Positions 1 to 8,900 of a stretch of 46,252 nt of DNA are shown piece after piece. Each line of letters opens with the position of its first letter. Positions within the stretch are counted from its first letter, which is position 1. Both the position numbers and the translations under genes were made by a program. The notes beneath the pieces are model-generated. The model did not search any database and was not told the origin of the DNA. It saw only the letters and a program-made list of their open reading frames with translations. The DNA comes from a virus, in IMG/VR virus record IMGVR_UViG_3300001242_000037, positions 1 through 46,252 of that record. The stretch is one strand, 5' to 3'.

Positions 1-333
1 ACTGAGAGGTGCAGGATATGGCTGCAGAAATATTTACAGAGTCGGACCGATGAACATGAAGCCCTGTTTGTAACAGTCAGAAAACCTATCCGACGTATGT
101 CGATAGCCAGAATCAGGGAGATAGTGAAAGATATCGCCAAACACTCTGAGGTGGAAGTAAATGTCTATCCGCACAGATGGCGGCATACGACAGCAACTAC
201 GATGTTGGAGAATGGAGCACCATTGCACGTTATCATGTCCAGCATGGGGCACGCCCGTCCCAGCACCACGATGATTTACGCCCAGCTCTCCGGGGAGCGT
301 CGGCGGCAGGAGTATAACAAATATTTTAGATAG
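1..333 (+). CDS. Tyrosine recombinase (phage integrase/XerC-like), C-terminal part, truncated by window edge
   Basis: The reading frame is open from the first base, so the gene starts outside the window. The visible part holds the C-terminal catalytic half of a tyrosine recombinase: an HRWRHTTATTML segment (the H-x-x-R box), a MGHARPSTTMIYAQ segment (the second box, where the H/K of the family sits), and a tyrosine in IYAQ that fits the nucleophile. The family cuts and rejoins DNA at att or dif-like sites. It lies directly upstream of tail chaperone genes, an odd place for a phage integrase, and the element also carries a serine integrase at 38.6-40.1 kb. Either one recombinase belongs to a nested element, or this one does something other than integration. 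The family call is firm; the role is open. Confidence 0.85.
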   Translation, partial: TERCRIWLQKYLQSRTDEHEALFVTVRKPIRRMSIARIREIVKDIAKHSEVEVNVYPHRWRHTTATTMLENGAPLHVIMSSMGHARPSTTMIYAQLSGERRRQEYNKYFR

Positions 334-352
334 CCGCTTCCGGGCGGTTTTA
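332..352 (+). terminator. Short hairpin terminator after the recombinase
   Basis: A small CCGC...GCGG hairpin is followed by TTTTAATTTT. It begins at the recombinase stop codon. The stem is short, so termination may be partial. Confidence 0.45.
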
Positions 353-371
353 ATTTTAAGGAGGTAATCCT

Positions 372-809
372 ATGATTTGCGAAGTAAATAAAACTATCGA
401 AGATAAAATTGAAGCAATTAAAAACCGTACACCCGACCAAAAAATGACCCGTGAAGGCGTACCGGTTAGCATCGGCGGCCAAGTATTTAAGATTAAGCCA
501 CTGGTACGCAAACAGGCCCGGGCTTTTCGCCAAAAGTGGGCTGAAATGGCCACAAAGTTTCTACATTTGGATGTCGTACTGACTGATAAAACCTCTTCTG
601 TTAATCCATTTGTTGCGCTTCTTGATAACCTAGGAGAAGCCGAACCCTTGCAGTTAAATGCACTTACCATAGCTATTCCGGAACTGGTAGGCAGAGAGGA
701 CTGGATCGACGATAACGTCACAAATGAGGAGTTGGCAGAGGCTATGTTGCTAGCCCTGCATATGAACGGCATGGGAAACCCTATGAACCCCCGGCAGAGG
801 GGGATGTAA
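372..809 (+). CDS. Phage tail assembly chaperone, short form (gpG-like)
   Basis: This 145-residue, mostly helical soluble protein starts at ATG after AAGGAGG. It sits in the standard siphophage place just before the tape measure gene, where the pair of tail assembly chaperones lies. I assign the role from position, size and the frameshift signal near its 3' end (GGGAAAC at 773-779), not from a sequence signature. The chaperone family coats the tape measure while the tail tube polymerises and is absent from mature virions. The zero-frame product ends ten codons after the slippery site. No other function fits the position as well. Confidence 0.65.
   Translation: MICEVNKTIEDKIEAIKNRTPDQKMTREGVPVSIGGQVFKIKPLVRKQARAFRQKWAEMATKFLHLDVVLTDKTSSVNPFVALLDNLGEAEPLQLNALTIAIPELVGREDWIDDNVTNEELAEAMLLALHMNGMGNPMNPRQRGM
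773..779 (+). promoter_or_regulatory. Programmed -1 ribosomal frameshift site
   Basis: The heptamer G GGA AAC sits exactly in the X XXY YYZ phase of the chaperone frame (ATG GGA AAC read in the zero frame). A slip of one base back enters the frame that continues to 1069 without a stop. Lambda G/GT uses the closely related GGGAAAG. The purine/GC-rich stretch after it, CCCCCGGCAGAGGGGG, can pair CCCC with GGGG as a stimulatory hairpin. Confidence 0.75.
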
Positions 810-1069
810 CATTAGCTAACGTTTATGAAGCATTTATGACTGCTTTCCCTGCTTACACGGTTGATAAAATTGAAAATGAGCTTACCGATGACCAAATTGT
901 CTTATTAATGGAAAGCCGGGTAGACAGAGTTGGAGGCGAAACGGTATCTACTGAAAGCCTCGCACTAAAAGCACTGAACAACAAAGGAAAAGTTAATAAA
1001 ATGGATATTGAGGACCTTGAAAACATGCCTGGATTTGCAGTAGAAAAGGTGGTGGTGAGTCGTGGCTAG
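779..1069 (+). CDS. Tail assembly chaperone, -1 frameshift extension (gpT part of gpGT)
   Basis: This frame is open from the slippery site at 773-779 to the stop at 1067-1069 and adds about 96 residues to the chaperone upstream. After the slip the product reads PYEPPAEGDVTL and continues into an acidic helical domain. An internal ATG at 836 exists but has no convincing ribosome binding site, which favours production as a fusion. The extension of GT proteins contacts the tape measure and recruits tail tube subunits. It overlaps the tape measure start by eight bases, so translation is coupled. The frameshift geometry is seen directly; the function is inferred from synteny. Confidence 0.65.
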   Translation, partial: PYEPPAEGDVTLANVYEAFMTAFPAYTVDKIENELTDDQIVLLMESRVDRVGGETVSTESLALKALNNKGKVNKMDIEDLENMPGFAVEKVVVSRG

Positions 1070-4000
1070 TGCAGGCGAATTGCTAATACGGATTATGGGT
1101 GATCCTCGTAACGCAGTACAGGCTTTTATTGGTCTACGACAAGAGTCTCAGTCAAGTATGCGCAGCGTTACTGCAGCAGTTCAGGGTGCCACTACGCAGC
1201 TTTCACGAAATGCAAGCGGAGTCAGGCAAGCCCTTGGAACTATGTTCGATGATGTAACTGCAGATAGATTAATTGATGAGTTGCGGCAGAGTGGTCGTGC
1301 TGGGGAGAGTGCTTCCAGGGAGATTATTCAGGCACTAAATAGGATTCAAGGCGAAACTGATCGTACCGCTACAGGTCTAAATATTTTTGGGGAAGCTTGG
1401 AGAGAGGTTGGACAGGACGCTAGGCGGTCTTTGAATGATACGCAAGATGAACTCAGGGATACTGACAGTATGTTAGACAAGGTTAAAAAAGGCGTTGCTG
1501 CCTTGGCTGCTGGTTTTGCTGGGTTAAAAATTGCGGAGTCTGTGGACGATGCTGCTTCGAGTGCCGGCCATTTACGGGCTATGTTAGGGAAGACAAAAGA
1601 AGAAACAGAAGAGTTTAATAATATAGCTCGTGAAGTTTATGGAGATAACTTTGGCGAGAGTATGCGTGAGGCAAGCGAAACTGTTGCTATGGTAAATCAG
1701 TCTTTAGGCTTAACAGGCGAGGAATTAAAAAAGCAAACCGAAACCGTCCTAATGCTAAATGATGTATACGAAGTATATGGAGCAGATACACAGGCTGATT
1801 TGCAGGCAGTTCGTTCTATGATGACTGCTTGGCGTATTGATTCGCAATATGCCTTGGATATTATTACAAAAGGTTTTCAAGATGGTGCTGGTGCCGCTGG
1901 TGATTTTCTCGACACAATGACTGAATATCCAAAGTTTTTTAAAGATATAGGCCTTAATGCTCAGGATATGTCAAAATGGCTAACTGAGGGCATGAGGGCA
2001 GGTGCTATGGACACAGACAAGCTTGCTGACTCAGTACACGAAATGGCAAGAATTTTTAAAGAAGAGACTGATAGAGCAAACGAAGCATTAGTCCAAATGT
2101 TCCCTGCTGCACAAGCAGAAAAATTAATGGCTGACATTGCTGTTGGTGGCGAAAAAGGTAGGGAAGCTTTTTATACAATAGCTGAAGGTCTTGCTAATAT
2201 TAAAGACCCTGCACAAAGAGCTGCTCTTTCGGTTGAATTGTTTGGCGATGTGGCAGGCGAATTATCATTAAATGTTTTAGATCCGCTATTGAAAAAGTTC
2301 GTTGAATTAAAAGATACGCAGTTGGATACCGCAGGCGCAACAGACTCAATGAATGCTGAATACACTGGCTTGTCGGCAACAATAGAGGGGCTTAAAAAGA
2401 AATTTGAAACATCGCTATTCGGAACAGTTCTTGATGACGCAGTTATGCCACTTGTTGATGGGTTGGGTTCAGTTGGTCTTGCAATGATTGGGTTAGGGCC
2501 AATTGTTACTAAGCTCTCTCTTCTATGGACAAAATACGAGATTGCTACTAAATTAGCAGCGGCAGCGCAATGGGCTCTAAATGCTGCTATGGATGCAAAC
2601 TTAATTGGTGTGATCATTTTAGCTATAGCGGCACTTGTGGCCGGCGGAATTGCCCTATATCAAAACTGGGATACGGTAAAAGCTAAGGTTTCGGAGTTAG
2701 GGCAAGCCGTTAAAACGGTATTCAATAATATAAGATCAAGTGTTTCAGGCTTATGGGAGGAAGCAGTAACCTGGGGCAGCAACATAATTCAAGGCATGGT
2801 AAACGGTATAACATCCAAACTCCAATCGGCAAAAGAAGCTGCACTGTCTGTGGCATCCAGTGTCAAGGATGCCATAACGGGTTTTTTCGATATGCGAAGT
2901 CCTTCCAAAGTGACTGAGGAGCTTGGTAAATACGTTGCCGAAGGTTTAGCAAAAGGTATTGAGAAAGGAACTTCCGAGGCCGAACAAGCTGCAGAAAAAA
3001 TGGCTCAGGCCGTTCAAGGTGCAGTTTCTTTGGTGCTTGGCGACATAGATAAGACGTTTCAACTGGCTTCTGCAGGCTTAGAAGTAAAAAACATGTTATC
3101 AAGCAATAACATAACAGAAATACAGAGACTCAAAAACGAACTTCAAAAACTCCAACTTGAGCTCCAGCAAGCGACAGAAAAAGTAGATGCGCTTAATGAT
3201 ATATACGAAATGACCAAGGCAAAACTTGGCGAAAATAGCGAGGTCACAAAGCAGTACGAATACGACCTGAAAATGGCAAAAATAGCCCTAGAAAAGTTAA
3301 ACATAGAAATAGCCAACAATGCAGTAGCGCAAGAACAAGCTTCTATTGACCAAATTATCAGAAGGCAAAAAGAGCTTTTTGACCAGTACAGTAAGGCACT
3401 TAAAGCAGAATCCGAGGAAATAAAGAAGGCTTACGAAGAACGCAAAGAACTTATCGAGGCAGAAATTGAGGCAGACGAGGAACTTATTAAATCCAAAGAG
3501 GAGCTAATTGATAAGCTTAAAGAGGAAACTGATAGTCGAGTTAAGGCTTTGCAAGCACAAATTGAAGCACTCGAAGAAGAAGCTGACACTGAAAGCCGTG
3601 CTGAGGCTGAGGAAGAATATAACGCAACAATAGCAGAGCTAACCGAAGAACGTAATAAAGAGGCACTATATGCCGGTAAAGAACATAAAGAAAAAGTAGA
3701 AGAACTCGATAAGCAAATAGCCGAGGCTCAAAAAGAATGGCAGGAAAAGCAGAACGAATGGGCAAGGGAAGATCAGGAAAAGGCATTGCAAGATCAAATA
3801 GATGCCATAGAGGAAGAAGCCGATATCCGCGAGGACGCTATAAAAGATGAAATTGACGATATTAAGGCCGCCAACGAAAAGAAGAGAAAAGAACTCGAAA
3901 AATATTACTCTGAAGTTCAGGAGCTTATCTCTGACAGCACATTGGAGATGCTGGCAAAGTTGGCAATGACCAACGATCAATGGTATCAACAAGGTGTTGA

Positions 4001-4691
4001 CTGGATGCATCAATTAGCACAGGGAATGGTGGCAGGGTCTACTGAATTGCCGCTTGGTGCAAGCGAGTTTTTTGGTGGCGTGCAAGCGCAAGGGTCAAGT
4101 GGCGGCGCAGGAAGTGGCACCTCGCAACTAATAGCGTCAATCGGCCCTGGTCAATATATAAACGCAAACGGCACCACATATATGGCATCAAGGGACTTGG
4201 CCGGCATGTTAGATCAACCTGTAGAATGGGACCAGGTGAACCAGAGGGTTAAAATTGGTACTCAATGGTTCACGCCGTGGAAGGTTGAGGATGGTACTTC
4301 TTACGTTGGTATACGCGAAGTTGCCGAAGCGCTTGGGTATACAGTTGGTTGGGATGATAGCAATGTGAAGATTTATAAAGCGGCAAAAGGCGGTATTTTC
4401 CATAGCCCGGCAATAACTCAAATAGCTGAGGCAGGCGGTAGTGAGGTAGCGGCTCCGCTATCAACTCTACTGCCAATGATGCGAGATACATTGATTGATG
4501 CGCTGATGTCTATTGGACCTAAATTTTCGTCAATGACACCCTCACCAGCAATGGCTGGTGGCGGCGATACCATTATAAACCTTACTTTTCCAGGCCCAAT
4601 AACCATTCGTAGTGATGACGATATTGTGCAGATAAGTGACCGACTTGGTGGATTAGTGCGCTCGACACAGCGAGGAGTGGGGAGGCGGTAA
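1062..4691 (+). CDS. Phage tail tape measure protein with embedded stalk domain
   Basis: At 1209 residues this is the tail length ruler, which fills the tube and is ejected with DNA. It starts at GTG (1062) after GGTGGTGAG, overlapping the chaperone gene. Features in order: a helical N-terminal half; a hydrophobic segment NLIGVIILAIAALVAGGIAL near residues 513-533, as expected for a membrane-inserting tape measure; a short 'DMRSPSKV' stretch typical of tape measure C-terminal regions; and a very long charged coiled coil, about residues 690-980. Unusually, residues about 1025-1107 match the copper-amine-oxidase N-terminal (stalk) fold, with YMASRDLA, YVGIREVAEALGYTVGWDD and a V-K-I-Y ending. 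The same fold occurs in the endolysin and in the reverse-strand secreted protein at 14.3-14.8 kb, so it may touch the cell wall during entry. Confidence 0.93.
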   Translation: MASAGELLIRIMGDPRNAVQAFIGLRQESQSSMRSVTAAVQGATTQLSRNASGVRQALGTMFDDVTADRLIDELRQSGRAGESASREIIQALNRIQGETDRTATGLNIFGEAWREVGQDARRSLNDTQDELRDTDSMLDKVKKGVAALAAGFAGLKIAESVDDAASSAGHLRAMLGKTKEETEEFNNIAREVYGDNFGESMREASETVAMVNQSLGLTGEELKKQTETVLMLNDVYEVYGADTQADLQAVRSMMTAWRIDSQYALDIITKGFQDGAGAAGDFLDTMTEYPKFFKDIGLNAQDMSKWLTEGMRAGAMDTDKLADSVHEMARIFKEETDRANEALVQMFPAAQAEKLMADIAVGGEKGREAFYTIAEGLANIKDPAQRAALSVELFGDVAGELSLNVLDPLLKKFVELKDTQLDTAGATDSMNAEYTGLSATIEGLKKKFETSLFGTVLDDAVMPLVDGLGSVGLAMIGLGPIVTKLSLLWTKYEIATKLAAAAQWALNAAMDANLIGVIILAIAALVAGGIALYQNWDTVKAKVSELGQAVKTVFNNIRSSVSGLWEEAVTWGSNIIQGMVNGITSKLQSAKEAALSVASSVKDAITGFFDMRSPSKVTEELGKYVAEGLAKGIEKGTSEAEQAAEKMAQAVQGAVSLVLGDIDKTFQLASAGLEVKNMLSSNNITEIQRLKNELQKLQLELQQATEKVDALNDIYEMTKAKLGENSEVTKQYEYDLKMAKIALEKLNIEIANNAVAQEQASIDQIIRRQKELFDQYSKALKAESEEIKKAYEERKELIEAEIEADEELIKSKEELIDKLKEETDSRVKALQAQIEALEEEADTESRAEAEEEYNATIAELTEERNKEALYAGKEHKEKVEELDKQIAEAQKEWQEKQNEWAREDQEKALQDQIDAIEEEADIREDAIKDEIDDIKAANEKKRKELEKYYSEVQELISDSTLEMLAKLAMTNDQWYQQGVDWMHQLAQGMVAGSTELPLGASEFFGGVQAQGSSGGAGSGTSQLIASIGPGQYINANGTTYMASRDLAGMLDQPVEWDQVNQRVKIGTQWFTPWKVEDGTSYVGIREVAEALGYTVGWDDSNVKIYKAAKGGIFHSPAITQIAEAGGSEVAAPLSTLLPMMRDTLIDALMSIGPKFSSMTPSPAMAGGGDTIINLTFPGPITIRSDDDIVQISDRLGGLVRSTQRGVGRR

Positions 4692-4692
4692 T

Positions 4693-5493
4693 ATGTATGG
4701 CTTTACGTTCAACGGCACGCACAGCAGCGCATACGGAATATATATGCGCTCCAAAAACCGCCAACTACTGCCAGCCAGTGACGACCAATACAAAGAGATT
4801 CCCGGCATGGATGGATCGCATTTAATGCCCGGATCTCTTAAAGACAGATATATCGACATTGATTGTTCCGTATTAGAAACCAGCCTCCTTGCTCTACGTC
4901 AAAAATCCCGGCAAATCGCCGCCTGGCTTTATACCCCCGCCCGCGCGAAGCTAATATTTGACGACGAGCCAGGGGTGTTTTACTGGGCAAGGCTAATCAA
5001 TCAGGTAGATCTGCAGCAGACGTTTGCTTTAGGGGAATTTACCCTGCAGTTCCGGTGCCTGCCGCACGCATATGCTGTATCACCCGTTATTGTGGAGCAG
5101 GATATGTCTGATGGTGAAACAATCACTTTGACAAATACAGGGGTAAACACCCCAATGTTAATCGAAGTGCAAAACTCTGATTTAACAGGATATAAAGCTT
5201 TCCCCGCCCTTGGTGCCGGTGTTTGCCCGGATATTAGCCTGTCCTCGCTAAATCAAGGATTCACACTGACCATCAACGGGGAGGCCTGTACATATCTCGG
5301 TGCCATAAACACAGGCAAGAAAGTCTACATCGACACTGATCGAATGACGGTTCAGCTAGATGGAACCAATGCGCTGTTATATCACGACGGGACTTTTCCT
5401 GTACTTAATAACGGTAATAATACTATAGTTTATACCAGTCCAAACGGATGCCGCGCGAATATAAAAATAACATACACTGAGAGGTGGTTATAA
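4693..5493 (+). CDS. Distal tail protein (Dit)
   Basis: This 266-residue protein starts at ATG right after the tape measure stop, with GAGGCGG ahead. Its opening (MYGFTFNGTHSSAYGIYM, then ...EIPGMDGSHLMPGSLKDRYIDIDC) is the signature of the siphovirus tail component / SPP1 gp19.1 family. The family forms the hexameric hub at the tail tip and anchors receptor-binding proteins. The length matches the family (about 250-280). The order tape measure, Dit, fibre, Tal matches Gram-positive siphophages, and the baseplate hub role follows from both sequence and place. Confidence 0.9.
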   Translation: MYGFTFNGTHSSAYGIYMRSKNRQLLPASDDQYKEIPGMDGSHLMPGSLKDRYIDIDCSVLETSLLALRQKSRQIAAWLYTPARAKLIFDDEPGVFYWARLINQVDLQQTFALGEFTLQFRCLPHAYAVSPVIVEQDMSDGETITLTNTGVNTPMLIEVQNSDLTGYKAFPALGAGVCPDISLSSLNQGFTLTINGEACTYLGAINTGKKVYIDTDRMTVQLDGTNALLYHDGTFPVLNNGNNTIVYTSPNGCRANIKITYTERWL

Positions 5494-5494
5494 T

Positions 5495-5914
5495 ATGCCA
5501 GTAGAGTCATTTACGCTTAATAAGGACACGAATGATATACCTGTCTGTGCGTTTCAGATAGGAGCCAATGCAATGAACCACATACTTTGGGGTGCTGTGA
5601 AAGTTACGGATGAGGTGCAGGCAACTGATGCGAATGGCTTCTTTCAATGCACTCACTACCCAATACTAGACGTTACCGGCGATGGTGTGATAACTGAAGC
5701 TGATGTCCTGCCGCGAGACAACGGTACAAGTGCTGCGCTTTATGTTGGTACCACTGCCGGAGACGTGGTAAGTAGAACCGGTAAATTTAAGCTTTATTCT
5801 GATGCCGGATTGACTACTCCTGTTACAGCTACCGCTTGCAAATGCACATATTACTACCTTGTGCCTATGTCGGTTACGCCGGAAGGGTATTTAAACACTA
5901 AAGTAATACCTTAA
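5495..5914 (+). CDS. Small tail-region protein with an EF-hand/dockerin-like calcium loop
   Basis: This 139-residue protein of unknown family sits between Dit and the giant tail protein, one base after Dit, with GAGAGGTGG ahead of its ATG. Near residues 67-78 it carries DVTGDGVITEAD, which fits the 12-position calcium loop of EF-hands and dockerins (D, T, D, G, I, T, D at positions 1, 3, 5, 6, 8, 9, 12). The rest looks beta-rich. It may be a small baseplate or adaptor protein stabilised by calcium, as seen in some lactococcal phage tips, but that is inference from the loop and position only. Confidence 0.6.
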   Translation: MPVESFTLNKDTNDIPVCAFQIGANAMNHILWGAVKVTDEVQATDANGFFQCTHYPILDVTGDGVITEADVLPRDNGTSAALYVGTTAGDVVSRTGKFKLYSDAGLTTPVTATACKCTYYYLVPMSVTPEGYLNTKVIP

Positions 5915-5930
5915 TAGGGGGAATATCCAT

Positions 5931-8900
5931 ATGGCCAACCTCATAGATAATCCGTTACTTTTAATAAGCACGCCTGATATCCTTCAGGTCATGGACAGCG
6001 AAGGGAATTTCCCTTACGACCCTGCCGATCATTGTTACGCAGCCGGTGGTTGCGATGCCCTGGGCGGGAATGGTATTACTCCGGACAACTATTGGGCGTT
6101 GGGTGGTCCGGATTACGGCACCTTTTTAGCTGCTGGTGGCGTATGGGACGAAAAGCAAACCCCTGACGGTGGGAAAAGCATACTACTGGATATAGCTGAT
6201 CCACTGGTAGCCCAGTCAGGCGGCATAACGCAGGTTATCGCGATTAATCAAACAGAAGTAAAGCCAATCCGCATATCGGCCTATGTTGCTGCGGAAGGAT
6301 GTACTGGTAATCCTAAAGTTACTATTGGTTTTATTGGTCATCCTCCCGGTTGGCCTGCTGTTGGTGGTGGGGATCTGGTTTTTGACGCTGGTACCTACGA
6401 TTTTACATACAAGAAAAAGACTTTTATCCCGTCTAGGCCGGTAAAATACCTGTTCTTGCACCTACTACACAGAGGATTTTCAGCCGGGAAAGCCTGGTAT
6501 GGTAGCTTTACCCTAGAAGAATTAGCTGTAAATCCGGTAGAGTTACCAACAGATAATTGCATCGTAAACCCAAACTTTTTCTATTCAGGGGATGATATAA
6601 CCCCTACGGGTTGGGATATTACGGACGCGATAATGATCGAAGAAATTAACCCGCTTGGTACAATATCAATGCTACTACAGCGAAATAGTTCATTATTGCA
6701 GAAAAATATTTGTATTGACAACGGGCTCCTAAAACAAAAAATAACCGTTTATGCCATGAGTCAGGGAGTTGCTATTTTTAGGGTTAAAATAACCTTATTG
6801 GACAGGTACCGGCGCGCAATCGGGGAGAAAATTGTAAGCGTCCAGGCAACCAGTACATGGAGGGCTACCGATATTTACGTTCTGAGTACAGCGTTTTCCG
6901 AAAAGGCAGATATTGAAATCACAAATGTGGACGGCGATGCTGGGTATATCGGTGGCGTGCTGTTAGTATCTCAGGCATTTACACCGTCAAAAATTGTTGA
7001 TGTGTCGGCAACCACCAATACAGTGACAATACCGGCAGCCAGTGCTGACACAACTGCAGTTATCCCGGTTGGGGCAACGGCAAACCCGAATCACATTGAA
7101 TTTGACATCGGAACCACCAATAGCACCGTATACGTTACTGACGGGCTCATGGGTGACTTTGCCGCTGCTGCTGTGCATGAACCGTTTACTATGCTCAAAA
7201 AAGCGGCCATGACGCAACTGAGCGGCACGGAATACACACTCTACCCTTGGCCGACAGGCATTTCTGGTATTGAGATTGACGGTCAAGAGATAGATCAACT
7301 TCTGAGAATACCTCACGTTGTCCACCCGGATAACTGGCTAGTGACCGACGGAGGCAGCATCCCGGCAGGAGAGACGAGGTATTACTGCGTTACTGCGATA
7401 ACTGGTAGCGGGGAAACGGATCGTTCTAATGAAGTCCGGGCGATAACTGGTGCAGGAACCAACACCAATAGGGTGCCGATTGAGATTACACCGGTGGAAG
7501 GTGCTACAGCATACCGGATTTACATGACACAACACGAGGACACAGATCAGCCTTGGGAATACAGCGTAGCAGGTGTAAAAAAGCTGGTGTGGAATGATGA
7601 GCAGAATCATCTTGTCGCTGAAGTTACGGCTGCACAACTACAGACTGCCGGGTACGTTGTCTATGATACAGGCGCAGCCTTGTCTGCCGGATACCCGCCG
7701 ATTACTAACACTGCCGAACGCTGGACTGTAGACGATGTAAACGAAAAGATTGTTTTTGATGCGGCAAGTACACCAACAGGGACGGTCCAGGCGGTTTACT
7801 CTGTCACTGAAAACCAAAACTCAATAATTTACCTGCCTCACGCTGACAAGTTTTATATTGCCGGTGATGCCGGAATCTATGAATCAGGCGTATTTACGCC
7901 TGGGCAGGCAACACTTACCACTGAGGTCTTAGACGTTGTGGCTTTGTCTTATTTCGGGGAATTGTGGTACATGACAGCCGCAGGAGATGTGAAAAACTTA
8001 ACCGGGACCACGTACCCTGGTGACGTTGGCTTTGTCGCTTTTTGTTTTGTAGATGCCGCACATATCGCCCGGATAACTGCCGCCGGAGCAGTAAAAATAT
8101 TTGATCTGGCCGGAGTTATTACGAGTCAATTTACGTTGACCGGCATAACTGACTGTCAGGGACTAGCATCGTATTTCGATAAGTTGGTTACTTACGACAA
8201 CCAACAGAATAAATTTATCGTCTTTGACCAGCAAGGAAATATTCTACAGTCAATCGACACACCGATTATTGGTGCTACGGCCTGGAACATATCTGGCATT
8301 AACCTGGTAGTCTTGACCAGTTTTACCGTGGCAGTTTTCAGGATACATGCCCAAAACTATTTTAGCAAGCTGGACAAAGAATATTACTTGGGTAACAATC
8401 CCCAGCAACCGTCAATAACGCGGATAAAACTACCGGGTGAAGTGACGGAGCCCACACCACCGGAACTGTTGCCGAATGGCACATTTGAGGACGGGACAAC
8501 CTTTCCGGCAGGATTTAGTATTTACGGGCCGAGTGAAATAGCTACATCATTTTCAACTGAAATAGCCATTCCAGGTACGAAAGCCTTAACGTTTACGTTT
8601 CCAAGTGCTTCTTGGAAAAGCATAAATAAGTACGGTATCCCTGTTATTGGTGGTAGGCAATATAGCTTTTCCATACATGTCAAGGCTACTGCAAACTCCA
8701 ACGGGCTACTTGGTATTCAGTTCGTAGATAAGGACGGAAGCGGTGACGAGACATTTCTCACTGTACCTTATACGACTGAATATACGATATACCAGGCTAT
8801 ATACCAGGCGCCTATTGATGCAGTAACTGTTGAATTTCGCTATCTTTGTTACGGCAGTGATGCTCAGGGTATTACCTATTTTTTGAATGCCTTGAGTCTC